From an uncultured Lachnospiraceae bacterium (lineage in GTDB: Bacteria > Bacillota > Clostridia > Lachnospirales > Lachnospiraceae), in assembly GCA_910577275.1 (NCBI GenBank), contig CAJTMW010000001.1:176539-193538 (forward strand): DNA of 17,000 bases. Direction: 5' to 3'. A model generated the notes under the pieces. The model had not been told where the DNA came from, made no database searches, and saw nothing but the letters and a program-made list of their open reading frames with translations. Position 1 is the first letter of the stretch; each line of letters begins with the position of its first letter. The position numbers and the translations under genes are program-made. Of this stretch, positions 1 to 8,575 are shown one piece after another.

Positions 1-2
1 AC

Positions 3-824
3 GTCCCGCCGTTATATCAGGATATGACGGTATCGGAGTATCTGACATTTGTGGCCAGGCTGAAGAAAATTCCGGGAGATGTGCGGAAAAAACAGATAGA
101 GGAGGTGATGGCGCTTACCATGACCTCGGACATGGGTGGGAGGCTCATCAAAAATCTGTCTAAAGGCTACAGGCAGAGGGTAGGGCTGGCGCAGGCGGTT
201 TTGGGTTATCCCGAGGTGATTATTTTAGACGAACCGACCGCCGGGCTCGACCCGAAGCAGATAATTGAAATCAGGGATTTGATTAAAAAGCTGGGGGAAA
301 ACCACACGGTAATTTTAAGCTCTCACATTTTATCCGAGGTACAGGCTGTCTGTGATGAAATTATGATTATTTCCAGGGGACAGCTTGTGGCTAACGATAC
401 GCCGGAGGGGCTTACCAGTCTGATGAAAGGCGCCGCCGGTCTGGAGCTTACTGTTCTTGGGGAAAGGGAGCGGGTTATGTCTGTCATAAAGGGCTTTGAC
501 AAAATCAGGTCTTACCACGTTGAAGAGGAAAAGAAAGAAAATCTTGTGAAGCTGGTTTTGGAGACAGACAGGGAATATGATATCCGGGAGGAGCTGTTTT
601 ATGCTCTGGCGGAAAAGAGGCTGCCTATGATGTCGCTGAACCGTCTTGAGAAGTCCCTGGAGGATGTGTTCCTTGAACTTACAGAGACAACCTCAGGCGC
701 GGACGGGACTCAGGAAGAAAAAGACGCGCCTGCAAAAATTTTGGCAGCAGAAGCGATGGAAGCAGAGAGGCCGGAAGCGGCACAGGAAGAAGAAGGAGGC
801 GAAAACTATGACGGCAATTTATAA
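3..824 (+). CDS. ABC transporter ATP-binding protein, 5'-truncated (Gld/Nos type)
   Basis: This is the ATPase of an ABC-2 type exporter. It would power the permease encoded next. The reading frame is open from base 3 and already encodes PPLYQDMTV before the first in-window ATG (24), a stretch normally found inside these ATPases after the Walker A loop, so the start and Walker A lie upstream of the window. Visible motifs are the signature LSKGYRQR, Walker B IILDEP with the D-loop AGLDP, and the H-loop histidine in LSSHILSE. After the nucleotide-binding domain comes a regulatory C-terminal domain ending in EDVFLELTE, then an unusual acidic, Ala/Glu-rich tail of about 40 residues. The end overlaps the permease start by 17 bases, which suggests translational coupling. 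The transported substrate cannot be read from the sequence. Confidence 0.93.
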   Translation, partial: VPPLYQDMTVSEYLTFVARLKKIPGDVRKKQIEEVMALTMTSDMGGRLIKNLSKGYRQRVGLAQAVLGYPEVIILDEPTAGLDPKQIIEIRDLIKKLGENHTVILSSHILSEVQAVCDEIMIISRGQLVANDTPEGLTSLMKGAAGLELTVLGERERVMSVIKGFDKIRSYHVEEEKKENLVKLVLETDREYDIREELFYALAEKRLPMMSLNRLEKSLEDVFLELTETTSGADGTQEEKDAPAKILAAEAMEAERPEAAQEEEGGENYDGNL

Positions 825-2916
825 AAGAGAACTTCATTCGTATTTTCATTCCTTTTTGGGTACGCTCTTTATCGGGGCCATGCTGTTCCTCCTTGGGATT
901 TATTTTTCCGTCTATAACCTGTTTATGGGGTATCCGTATATCGGCTATGCGCTGTCGTCCATCGTCTTTTTGTTTCTTATCAGCATTCCGGTACTGACCA
1001 TGCGGATTCTGGCGGAGGAACGCCACCAGAAGACGGACCAGCTGATACTTACGTCGCCTGTCAGCATCAGCAGTATTGTTATCGGGAAATTTCTGGCGCT
1101 GGCTACCATTTTTGCAATTCCCACAGGGATTATCTGCACCTACCCTTTGATTTTAAGCATCTGGGGGACGGTTTCTTTCGGGGAATCCTATCTTGCCATA
1201 CTGGGATTTTTCCTGTACGGGCTGGCTTGTATCGCTATAGGTGTCTTTGTCTCGTCGTTGACGGAAAGTCAGGTGATTGCGGCGGTGATTACCTTTGGCA
1301 TTTTATTCCTTGGCTATATGATGTCCGGGCTCTGCAATATGATATCGTCAACAGGAAATCTTCTCACCAGGTTCTTGAGCGCCTTTGATATGGTGAGCCG
1401 GTTCGAGGGTCTTCTGAACGGTTCTCTTGAATTGTCCGGGATTGTCTATTTTTTGTCCGTCATCATACTTTTTCTGGTATTTACGGTACAGTCTATTCAG
1501 AAAAGGCGTTATGAGGTTTCCTCAAAAACTCTGGGAATGGGAGTTTACAGCTCGGGTACGGTACTTATCAGCGCTGCGATTATCGTATTCATCAACTTTT
1601 TTGTGTCGGAGCTGCCCTCCGGATATACGGTTTTTGACGTCACGGCAAACAGGCTTTATTCCCTGTCGGAGGAGACGAAAGAGCTGCTCTCCGATATAGA
1701 CGAGGATATTTCCGTTTATGTACTTGCAAATGAATCTCAGGCGGATGAAACTCTGGACGCGACACTGAAAAATTATGCCGGCTTTAACTCCCGTATTAAG
1801 GTTTCCTATGTGGACCCGGCTGTGAACCCCAAATTCTTTACCAATTATACGGACGACCTCATCACCCGGAACAGTCTGATTGTGGAGAGCGCAAAGCGCA
1901 GTAAGGTGATTGATTACAGCGATATTTACCAGTCGGAATTTGATTATTATAATTATTCCTCCACAATAACCGGCTACGACGGGGAGGGGCAGCTTACTAG
2001 CGCCATCGCCTATGTGACTGCGGAGGAAATGCCCAAAATCTATATGTTGGAGGGCCATGATGAGCTTTCCTTTGAACCTGCCTTTACTTCCGCAATCGAG
2101 AAGGCAAATGTGGATTATGAAACTATCAATCTGCTTAATTATGACACGGTACCGGAAGACGCGGACTGTGTGATTCTCAATGCGCCCGCCCGGGATTTAT
2201 CGAATGACGATACGGAAAAGCTTCTTTCTTATATGGAAAAGGGAGGCGACATGCTTATTATTTCCGCCTACACAGACGCGGAAATGCCGAACTTTGGACG
2301 CCTTCTGGATTTTTACGGGCTGGAGATTCCAAAGGGGCTTATCATTGAAGCGGACCATGATTTTTATTATCAGGACCCTTTTTATCTCTTCCCGGAAGTT
2401 GGATATGACGATATTACGGACAGTGTCACGGGCAGCGGAAGCTTCGTCTTTGTTCCCTATGCTCAGGGAATTACCGTGAAGGAGCAGGAGAATGTTACCG
2501 TCACGCCTCTCCTTACCACCTCCGATGAAAGCTATGCCAGGAGCGATATCAGCGCAGGCGGCAGCTATGCAAAACAGGAGAGCGATGTTGACGGGCCTTT
2601 TCATACAGGCGTTAAATGTGAGAAAGAGGTGGAAGGGGAGACTTCTACCGCCGTGGTCTATGGAAGCGAATATCTGTTTACGCAAAATGCCGATGAAATT
2701 GTGTCTGGAACGAATTTAATGCTGTTTGCCGGAACCCTTGGAAGCTTTGTGTCCTATACGGACAGTGTGGTTGTCCCGGTGAAAAGCTATGAGGTCAGCT
2801 ACCTTGCCATGCCTCAGAGCAGCATTGTTTTCCTCGCCCTTGTGACGGTTATCGTGCTTCCCTTTGGTTTTCTGATAACCGGCTTTGTCATCTGGTTTAA
2901 GAGACGGAAACGCTGA
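808..2916 (+). CDS. ABC-2 permease fused to GldG-like auxiliary domain
   Basis: This is the membrane partner of the preceding ATPase. I chose ATG 808 (702 aa) because AAGGAGG at 793-799 sits 8 bases upstream; an upstream ATG at 646 would read through the ATPase gene in another frame. Residues 1 to about 240 form an ABC-2 permease with about six hydrophobic segments and the family motif RILAEERHQKTDQLILTSPVS. A further membrane segment (AAIIVFINFFV) leads into a large extracytoplasmic part that begins YTVFDVTANRLYSLSEET. That is the typical opening of the GldG/ABC_transp_aux domain. A last membrane helix and a basic tail (WFKRRKR) end the protein. In Bacteroidetes GldF and GldG are separate proteins of a gliding-associated transporter; here they are one polypeptide. 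Non-gliding Firmicutes carry similar fusions, so a gliding role should not be assumed. Confidence 0.9.
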   Translation: MTAIYKRELHSYFHSFLGTLFIGAMLFLLGIYFSVYNLFMGYPYIGYALSSIVFLFLISIPVLTMRILAEERHQKTDQLILTSPVSISSIVIGKFLALATIFAIPTGIICTYPLILSIWGTVSFGESYLAILGFFLYGLACIAIGVFVSSLTESQVIAAVITFGILFLGYMMSGLCNMISSTGNLLTRFLSAFDMVSRFEGLLNGSLELSGIVYFLSVIILFLVFTVQSIQKRRYEVSSKTLGMGVYSSGTVLISAAIIVFINFFVSELPSGYTVFDVTANRLYSLSEETKELLSDIDEDISVYVLANESQADETLDATLKNYAGFNSRIKVSYVDPAVNPKFFTNYTDDLITRNSLIVESAKRSKVIDYSDIYQSEFDYYNYSSTITGYDGEGQLTSAIAYVTAEEMPKIYMLEGHDELSFEPAFTSAIEKANVDYETINLLNYDTVPEDADCVILNAPARDLSNDDTEKLLSYMEKGGDMLIISAYTDAEMPNFGRLLDFYGLEIPKGLIIEADHDFYYQDPFYLFPEVGYDDITDSVTGSGSFVFVPYAQGITVKEQENVTVTPLLTTSDESYARSDISAGGSYAKQESDVDGPFHTGVKCEKEVEGETSTAVVYGSEYLFTQNADEIVSGTNLMLFAGTLGSFVSYTDSVVVPVKSYEVSYLAMPQSSIVFLALVTVIVLPFGFLITGFVIWFKRRKR

Positions 2917-2941
2917 AAACAGGGAGGTATGAGGGAAAATT

Positions 2942-3520
2942 ATGAACAAAAAGAAGAAAAACCAACTGATTATTTTATTCATCCTGCTTCTCATAACGGC
3001 CGCTGCCTTCGGGGCGCTTAAGGTATATCAGAAAAACGCCCCGAAGGAGGAGGAAGCGAAAGAGGAAAGCTACAGCGTCCTTGCCATTGATTCGTCACAG
3101 GTTACGGATATCGGCCTGATTGGCAGCGAAGGAACTGTCAATCTTGTCAGGGCGGGAGAGGGCTTTCAATGCCCGGAAGACGAAAGCCTTGCCATTGACG
3201 GCAGCGCCGTGGAGCTTTTTCTCTCGGACGTCTGCAGTATCACGGCGTCCATGAAGATTGAGGACGTGGAGGATATGGCGCAGTACGGGCTTGACGACCC
3301 TTCCGTGAACCTGACTCTGCAATGGGATAACAACATGTATACTGTCAGGCTGGGGGACTATAATTCCATCATTAGCGGCTATTACCTGAATATCAATGAT
3401 GAAAACACGGTTTATGTTGTAAGCAGCTCTGTATATTACGCGCTTGACAAATCACCGGAGGACTTCAGGCTGACAGAGGCGGAGGAGGAGGGCGAAGCTT
3501 TGCCGGAGTCCGAAGACTGA
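2942..3520 (+). CDS. DUF4340 domain protein, membrane-anchored
   Basis: A 192-aa protein with a basic N-terminus (MNKKKKNQ), one hydrophobic segment (about residues 9-25) and a soluble extracytoplasmic domain. It has no lipobox cysteine at the end of the hydrophobic segment, so it looks like a signal anchor. The segments around MAQYGLDDPSVNLTLQW and VYVVSSSVYYALDKSPEDFR match what I know of DUF4340, which regularly follows GldG-like ABC genes. It lies 25 bases downstream of the permease and is probably its operon partner, perhaps an accessory subunit outside the membrane. At 192 aa it is short for DUF4340 proteins, which often have two or more repeats. The C-terminus is acidic (EEEGEALPESED). 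GAGGG at 2931-2935 is a weak ribosome binding site for ATG 2942. Confidence 0.8.
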   Translation: MNKKKKNQLIILFILLLITAAAFGALKVYQKNAPKEEEAKEESYSVLAIDSSQVTDIGLIGSEGTVNLVRAGEGFQCPEDESLAIDGSAVELFLSDVCSITASMKIEDVEDMAQYGLDDPSVNLTLQWDNNMYTVRLGDYNSIISGYYLNINDENTVYVVSSSVYYALDKSPEDFRLTEAEEEGEALPESED

Positions 3521-3569
3521 TTTTACGGAAGGAGACTGCCTGCAGCACAGACTTCTTCCAATATATCCG

Positions 3570-3591
3570 GCGGCTGCCGCAAGGCAGCTGC
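3570..3591 (+). terminator. Stable hairpin with GCAA loop, weak terminator or leader element
   Basis: A 9-bp stem (3570-3578 with 3583-3591, one G-T pair) closed by GCAA, a GNRA-type loop. Only TTT follows, so this is not a strong intrinsic terminator. It lies about 50 bases past the DUF4340 stop and may end the ABC operon or protect the 3' end of its transcript. Confidence 0.4.
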
Positions 3592-3615
3592 TTTCCATAA
3601 AATATGATTTATACC

Positions 3616-3644
3616 TTGATTTCCATGGAACTTTGTGTAAAAAT
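3616..3644 (+). promoter_or_regulatory. Candidate promoter with embedded palindrome, hydrogenase operon
   Basis: TTGATT (3616-3621) and AAAAAT (3639-3644) are 17 bases apart, and TGT directly precedes the -10, giving an extended -10. The spacer contains the perfect 10-base palindrome TTCCATGGAA (3621-3630), a position where a repressor could block RNA polymerase. This is the best promoter match in the 222-base gap before the hydrogenase, but both hexamers score only 4 of 6. I found no convincing Rex-type TTGTTAA box. Confidence 0.4.
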
Positions 3645-3742
3645 AGACACGTGATACCCGATTTTTGCACAAAAGCGGGCAAAGACGCATACGGATGTAC
3701 GGATGTTTCCTTTGCCGGCATTTCGATGGAAAGGTACAGGAT

Positions 3743-5227
3743 ATGAGAGGAATAGACACTCAGGTTCGCAAGAACAGAAAACGAATTTTCAAAGAAGTGG
3801 CAAATCTGGCTTACACCTCCGAAAACCTCAAGGATGACGTGGAGGCCTTACCTTACAAAATTGTAGATTATGATGAATCGGAATACGGAAACGTTTACCG
3901 GGAGAGGGCAATCACGAGAGAACAGATACGTCTGGCGATGGGTCTGTCGCTGCGCCCGGAAAATATGCCGGTTCATGTGACGCAGGGGCTTGAGGAGAGC
4001 AATATCGACGAAAAGTATTACGAGCCGCCCTTAATGCAGGTGATTCCTTCAGCCTGCAATGCCTGCCCTGAAAATAAATATGAAGTGACGGATAAGTGTA
4101 TGGGTTGCGTTGCCCATCCCTGCCGGGAGGTCTGCCCAAGAGGCGCGATTTCCATGAAGAACGGCCATTCCGTGATTGACCAGGAGAAATGTATTAAATG
4201 CGGAAAATGCAAGGCTATTTGTCCCTATGACGCCATTTCCCATCAGGTCCGCCCCTGTCTTGCCCATTGCGGCGTGGGGGCAATCAAAAGCGATAAAAAG
4301 GGCCGCGCCTATATCGATACGGATTTATGCGTTTCCTGCGGACAGTGCATGGTAAGCTGTCCTTTCGGGGCCATTGCGGATAAATCCCAGATTTTCCAGC
4401 TTATCCGCGCCATGCAGTCGGGGCGCAAAATTATCGCCCAGGTAGCCCCGGCGTTTGTGGGGCAGTTCGGAAAGAACGTCACCCCGGCCAAAATCAAGGC
4501 GGCCTTAAAGGAGCTTGGCTTTTACGATGTATACGAGACGGCAATCGGGGCGGATATGGGAGCCATTACGGAGGCGGAGCATTATGTGAAAGAAGTTGCC
4601 ACGGGTAAGCTTCCTTTTCTTCTTACCTCATGCTGTCCCTCCTGGTCGGTGCTTGCCAAGAAATTTTTCCCGGAAACCATCGACAAGATTTCAAACGCCT
4701 TAACCCCCATGGTTGCCACGGCGCGCAAAATCAAAGAGGACCATCCCGACGCCAGCGTGGTGTTTATCGGGCCCTGCGCTTCCAAAAAGCTGGAAGCCTC
4801 CCGGCGGACCATCCGTTCCGACGTGGATTTTGTGATTACCTTTGAGGAGCTGGCGGGTATGTTTGAGGCAAAGGGAATCGTCCCGGAGGCCATTGATATC
4901 GGCGAGGAGATGGACGACGCTACCGGCGCCGGCAGAGGATACGGCGTGGCGGGAGGCGTTGCAAGCGCAATAGAGGAGTGTATCAGAGAATATTATCCCG
5001 ATGTGGAAGTAAATATTGAACATGCGGAAAGCCTTACAGAATGTAAGAAGATACTGATGCTTGCCAAGGCCGGCAAAAAGAACGGCTGTCTGATTGAGGG
5101 GATGGCCTGTCCCGGCGGCTGCGTGGCCGGAGCCGGAACCAATATCGCCATTCCTCAGGCAATGAAGGAAGTAGCCGGATTCAAGGCCGTGGCTAAACAG
5201 AAAGTACCGCATAAAGGAAAGGAATAA
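3743..5227 (+). CDS. [FeFe]-hydrogenase, monomeric, group B type
   Basis: The enzyme reversibly reduces protons to H2, normally with ferredoxin, in fermentative anaerobes. I chose ATG 3743 (494 aa), with GGAAAGG at 3728-3734; an upstream start at 3665 adds 26 unconserved residues. A cysteine-rich N-terminal section (about 105-135) is followed by two ferredoxin-like 4Fe-4S motifs, CxxCxxCxxxC at 150-160 and 196-206. The H-cluster motifs are all present: TSCCPSW (295-301, with C297 the likely proton-relay cysteine and C298 a ligand), GPCASKK (C345) and MACPGGC (C456, C460). The second motif has Gly where the CpI-type enzyme has Met (MPCxAKK). That and the N-terminal layout fit the group B lineage, whose physiological role is less settled than group A. 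No maturases (HydE/F/G) are in the window. The gene is probably co-transcribed with gltX, 7 bases downstream. Confidence 0.92.
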   Translation: MRGIDTQVRKNRKRIFKEVANLAYTSENLKDDVEALPYKIVDYDESEYGNVYRERAITREQIRLAMGLSLRPENMPVHVTQGLEESNIDEKYYEPPLMQVIPSACNACPENKYEVTDKCMGCVAHPCREVCPRGAISMKNGHSVIDQEKCIKCGKCKAICPYDAISHQVRPCLAHCGVGAIKSDKKGRAYIDTDLCVSCGQCMVSCPFGAIADKSQIFQLIRAMQSGRKIIAQVAPAFVGQFGKNVTPAKIKAALKELGFYDVYETAIGADMGAITEAEHYVKEVATGKLPFLLTSCCPSWSVLAKKFFPETIDKISNALTPMVATARKIKEDHPDASVVFIGPCASKKLEASRRTIRSDVDFVITFEELAGMFEAKGIVPEAIDIGEEMDDATGAGRGYGVAGGVASAIEECIREYYPDVEVNIEHAESLTECKKILMLAKAGKKNGCLIEGMACPGGCVAGAGTNIAIPQAMKEVAGFKAVAKQKVPHKGKE

Positions 5228-5234
5228 CCGTAAA

Positions 5235-6707
5235 ATGAAAATAAGGACAAGATTTGCACCAAGCCCCACAGGCAGAATGCATGTGGGGAACTTAAGAACG
5301 GCGCTCTATGCCTATCTGATTGCAAGGCATGAGGGCGGGGATTTTATTTTGAGAATCGAGGACACGGACCAGGAGCGTTTCGTGGAGGGGGCGGTGGACA
5401 TTATCTACCGCACGCTGGCAAAGACAGGTCTGGTTCACGACGAGGGGCCGGATAAGGACGGGGGCGTGGGGCCCTATGTGCAGTCCGAAAGGCAAAAGCA
5501 GGGAATTTATCTGGAATATGCCAGAAAGCTGATTGAAAAGGGAGAGGCTTATTACTGCTTCTGCGACAAGGAGCGTCTTGCAAGCCTGAAAACGCAGGTT
5601 GTGGAGGGCGACGCCGGAAACAAGGAAATCACGGTTTATGACAAGCACTGTCTGTCCCTGTCAAAGGAGGAAGTGGAGGAAAAGCTGAAAGCCGGCGTTC
5701 CCTATGTTATCAGGCAGAATAACCCCACAGAAGGGACAACCACCTTCCACGATGAAATTTACGGCGATATTTCCGTGGACAATGCAGAGCTGGACGATAT
5801 GATACTGATAAAATCAGACGGCTATCCCACCTACAATTTTGCCAATGTGGTGGACGACCATCTGATGGGCATTACCCATGTGGTAAGGGGAAACGAGTAT
5901 CTTTCCTCGTCCCCGAAATACAACAGGCTTTACGAGGCCTTTGGGTGGGAGGTGCCTGTCTATGTGCACTGTCCGCTGATTACAGACGAGGAGCATCACA
6001 AACTCAGCAAACGCTGCGGGCACTCCTCCTATGAGGATTTAATCGAGCAGGGATTTCTGACGGAGGCTGTGGTGAACTTTGTGGCGCTTTTAGGGTGGAG
6101 CCCGTCAGAGAGCAATGAAGAAATCTTTTCCCTTGAAGAGCTTGCAAAGGTCTTTGACTATCATCACATGTCAAAGTCTCCGGCGGTCTTTGACTACACC
6201 AAGCTCAGATGGATGAACGGCGAGTATATCAGACGGATGGACGACGGGGCTTTCTTTGAGATGGCGGAGCCTGTCCTGAGGCAGAGTCTTACGGGAGATT
6301 TGGATTTAAGGAAGATTGCAGCCATGGTAAAGACCCGGATTGAGGTTTTGCCGGATATCCCGGAGCTGATTGATTTCCTCGAAAGGCTCCCGGAATATGA
6401 CGTTTCCATGTACGCCCATAAGAAAATGAAAACCACAGCGGAATCCTCCTTAGAGGTACTCCGGGAGATTCTTCCGCTTCTGGAAAAGCAGGAGGACTAT
6501 TCAAACGACGCCCTTTATCAGCTGCTTTTATCCTATGTGGAGAAAAAGGGCTGTAAAAACGGTTACGTACTGTGGCCGGTAAGGACGGCGGTGTCCGGGA
6601 AGCAGATGACCCCCGCCGGCGCGACGGAAATCATGGAGCTTCTTGGAAAAGAGGAATCCCTGATACGAATTAAGAAAGGAATTCAATTACTTGAGAATAC
6701 CCAGTAA
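5235..6707 (+). CDS. gltX: Glutamyl-tRNA synthetase
   Basis: This cytoplasmic class I aminoacyl-tRNA synthetase charges tRNA-Glu (and possibly tRNA-Gln, for later amidation). The 490-aa length is normal. The N-terminus RFAPSPTGRMHVGNLRTALY carries the HIGH-class signature as HVGN (16-19), and the KMSKS-class loop is KLSKR (256-260). The CFC pair (C108, C110) and a later cysteine in YDKHC lie where many bacterial enzymes bind zinc. ALLGWSPS and KLRWMNGEYI are typical GluRS stretches, and an anticodon-binding helical domain fills the C-terminal third. ATG 5235 is 7 bases after the hydrogenase stop, with AAAGGAAAGG at 5213-5222 as ribosome binding site. The end overlaps the helicase gene by 17 bases. 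Confidence 0.97.
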   Translation: MKIRTRFAPSPTGRMHVGNLRTALYAYLIARHEGGDFILRIEDTDQERFVEGAVDIIYRTLAKTGLVHDEGPDKDGGVGPYVQSERQKQGIYLEYARKLIEKGEAYYCFCDKERLASLKTQVVEGDAGNKEITVYDKHCLSLSKEEVEEKLKAGVPYVIRQNNPTEGTTTFHDEIYGDISVDNAELDDMILIKSDGYPTYNFANVVDDHLMGITHVVRGNEYLSSSPKYNRLYEAFGWEVPVYVHCPLITDEEHHKLSKRCGHSSYEDLIEQGFLTEAVVNFVALLGWSPSESNEEIFSLEELAKVFDYHHMSKSPAVFDYTKLRWMNGEYIRRMDDGAFFEMAEPVLRQSLTGDLDLRKIAAMVKTRIEVLPDIPELIDFLERLPEYDVSMYAHKKMKTTAESSLEVLREILPLLEKQEDYSNDALYQLLLSYVEKKGCKNGYVLWPVRTAVSGKQMTPAGATEIMELLGKEESLIRIKKGIQLLENTQ

Positions 6708-8535
6708 CGCCCAGAAACAGGCGATAATGCACTTGTCCGGGCCTGCCGTTGTCACGGCCGGTCCGGGAGGCGGCAAAACCTTCACTATTGTCAGCCGCAT
6801 TCTTTATCTCATCCAAAATCATCACGTTCCTCCCGATAACATTCTGGTTATTACCTACACCAAAGCCGCCGCAACGGAAATGAAGGAGCGCTATGAAAAA
6901 TCCGGCACGGCTTTCGCTGCCGGCGTCCATTTCGGAACTTTCCACAGCATCTGTTATAATATCTTAAGGCGCTCCGGCGTTTCCGGCGCTGGTTCCCTGA
7001 TAAAAGAAAGCGACAAGAGGAAGCTTCTTCAAATAATTCTTGCCAATCGCGGCCTGTCCGCAAAAAGCAGCTATGACGCTGTTTCCAATCTGATAAATCA
7101 CATAAGCCGGATGAAAAACCTTACGTTTGACAAATCCGGCAGAATTCCCGAAAACGGCAGCCTGGCCATATTTACCGAGGCTGAACTTCAAATGCTCCGA
7201 AAGGACTACGACAGATATTTACGGGAACAGGGACTTGTTGATTTCGAGGATATGATTAGCGAGACCTTCCGGCTTCTTTCCGGTAATCCGGGAATTCTTA
7301 ACGGATACCACCGGCTTTTCCGGTATATTCTTGCGGATGAGTTTCAGGATATCAATCCCCCGCAATATGAGCTGTTAAAGCTCCTTGCGGGACCGGATAA
7401 CAATCTTTTTGTGGTGGGAGACGACGACCAGGCGATTTACGGTTTCCGGGGGGCTGCTCCTGGGATTATGCGGGGCTTTCTTACAGACTTCCCAACGGCA
7501 AGGCGGATAATGCTGACGGAAAACTACCGCTGCGGCGCGGAGATTGTGAAGCTTTCCGCAGGCATGATTTCGCGGAATAAGGAACGTTTCCCGAAGGAAT
7601 TTATCGCTGTGAAAAAGAAGGGAAAGGCGAATTTTTTCTGCTTTGATACCCGGAAGGAGGAGGAGCGGAAGCTGAGGGATATGCTTTTATCGCTTGATAA
7701 AGGACAGCTCTTTGACACGGCGGTGATTGTGAGGACAAATGCGGAGGCGGTTCAATATGCTGGGCTCCTTAAGGAGTATGGAATTCCTGTAAAGGGACAG
7801 TATGTCAGGGCGGACGATATTTACCATGGCTTTATTATGGAGGATGTGAGCGCGTTTTTATCTTATCTGTATGAGGGGGCAAAGCGCAGCGATTTTCTCC
7901 GGTTTATGAATAAGCCGGGCCGTTTTCTCACCCGGGAGGCTCTTCCTTCCGAGAGGGTGGAGAAAGCGCAGATGGAGAGCTATTACAGGCAAAATCCGGC
8001 AATGCGCGGGGAAATCGACACAATTTTCAGGCAGCTATCCATTGCGGAAAGGCTGCAGCCCCATCTGGCGGTCTCCTTTTTCAGAAAAACCTGGGGATAC
8101 GACAGATATCTTCGGCAGAAAGCAAAGGATTACAGGGAATTTCAGAGTTTCGTGAATCTGGCGGATAAGGTGCAGGCATGTTTTAAGGAATTAAAACCGG
8201 GAGCCGGTATCCGTGATTTTATAAAGCGGAAAGCAGATAAAGCCGGAGATTCCATGCCGTCAACCGAACTTCAGGAGGGCGTCAATATTCTGACCATGCA
8301 CGGCTCTAAGGGGCTGGAATTTGAGAGAGTTTTTCTCCCCGACATAAACGAGGGGATTATTCCGGGAAAGAATGTTATTACGGAAAGCGCGATAGAAGAG
8401 GAACGGAGGCTTTTGTATGTGGCAATGACGAGGGCAAAGGAGGAGCTGCATATATACTGCACGAAGGAAAGGGGAAGAAAACCCTCCAGATATCTGGAGG
8501 GCCTTGTCCAATGCCAAAATAAGGTATCGTGTTAA
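6691..8535 (+). CDS. UvrD/PcrA-like superfamily 1 DNA helicase, compact, TTG start
   Basis: A probable ATP-dependent 3'-5' DNA helicase. The Q-motif glutamine (SNAQKQA, about residues 5-11) lies upstream of any ATG, so the TTG at 6691 is the likely start, with AAGAAAGGA at 6672-6680 placed 10 bases before it. Motifs in order are Walker A GPGGGKT (24-30; most relatives have a Ser in GSGKT), TYTKAAATEM (Ia), DEFQD (216-220, motif II), GDDDQAIYGFRGA (III), LTENYRCG (IV), LTMHGSKGLEF (V) and LYVAMTRAKEEL (VI). At 614 aa it is shorter than PcrA/UvrD (about 720-750) and lacks their C-terminal Tudor-like extension. It could be a repair helicase distinct from a housekeeping PcrA elsewhere in the genome. 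It overlaps gltX by 17 bases and is translationally coupled to it. Confidence 0.92.
   Translation: MRIPSNAQKQAIMHLSGPAVVTAGPGGGKTFTIVSRILYLIQNHHVPPDNILVITYTKAAATEMKERYEKSGTAFAAGVHFGTFHSICYNILRRSGVSGAGSLIKESDKRKLLQIILANRGLSAKSSYDAVSNLINHISRMKNLTFDKSGRIPENGSLAIFTEAELQMLRKDYDRYLREQGLVDFEDMISETFRLLSGNPGILNGYHRLFRYILADEFQDINPPQYELLKLLAGPDNNLFVVGDDDQAIYGFRGAAPGIMRGFLTDFPTARRIMLTENYRCGAEIVKLSAGMISRNKERFPKEFIAVKKKGKANFFCFDTRKEEERKLRDMLLSLDKGQLFDTAVIVRTNAEAVQYAGLLKEYGIPVKGQYVRADDIYHGFIMEDVSAFLSYLYEGAKRSDFLRFMNKPGRFLTREALPSERVEKAQMESYYRQNPAMRGEIDTIFRQLSIAERLQPHLAVSFFRKTWGYDRYLRQKAKDYREFQSFVNLADKVQACFKELKPGAGIRDFIKRKADKAGDSMPSTELQEGVNILTMHGSKGLEFERVFLPDINEGIIPGKNVITESAIEEERRLLYVAMTRAKEELHIYCTKERGRKPSRYLEGLVQCQNKVSC
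8482..8501. repeat. Perfect 20-bp palindrome near helicase 3' end
   Basis: A perfectly self-complementary 20-mer (CCCTCCAGAT and its reverse complement) within the last codons of the helicase. It has no unpaired loop and no following T-tract, so it is not a normal terminator. It could fold as a hairpin in mRNA or bind a dimeric protein. Confidence 0.6.
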
Positions 8536-8555
8536 AAATCCTGCGGCAGCGCCGG
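8534..8555 (-). terminator. Weak candidate terminator for the DUF1292 gene
   Basis: Read on the minus strand, 8555-8540 can form a short GC-rich stem with one mismatch and a CTGC loop, followed by A and five T. It lies in the 40-base gap between the convergent helicase and DUF1292 genes. The stem is short, so confidence is low. Confidence 0.3.
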
Positions 8556-8575
8556 GACAAAAAAGTTTTCAGAAA

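Noticed and set aside
646..807. Upstream extension of the permease from ATG 646
   Set aside because: The extra 54 residues are basic, low-complexity and overlap the ATPase gene. ATG 808 has an excellent ribosome binding site.
1522..2058. 178-aa minus-strand open frame in the permease gene
   Set aside because: It is a shadow of a long, motif-bearing plus-strand gene and has no ribosome binding site or recognisable domain.
3665..3742. Upstream extension of the hydrogenase from TTG 3665
   Set aside because: There is no ribosome binding site, and the extra residues are outside the known N-terminus. ATG 3743 is better supported.
4700..5269. 189-aa minus-strand open frame in the hydrogenase gene
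   Set aside because: It overlaps the conserved H-cluster coding region on the other strand and has no family features.
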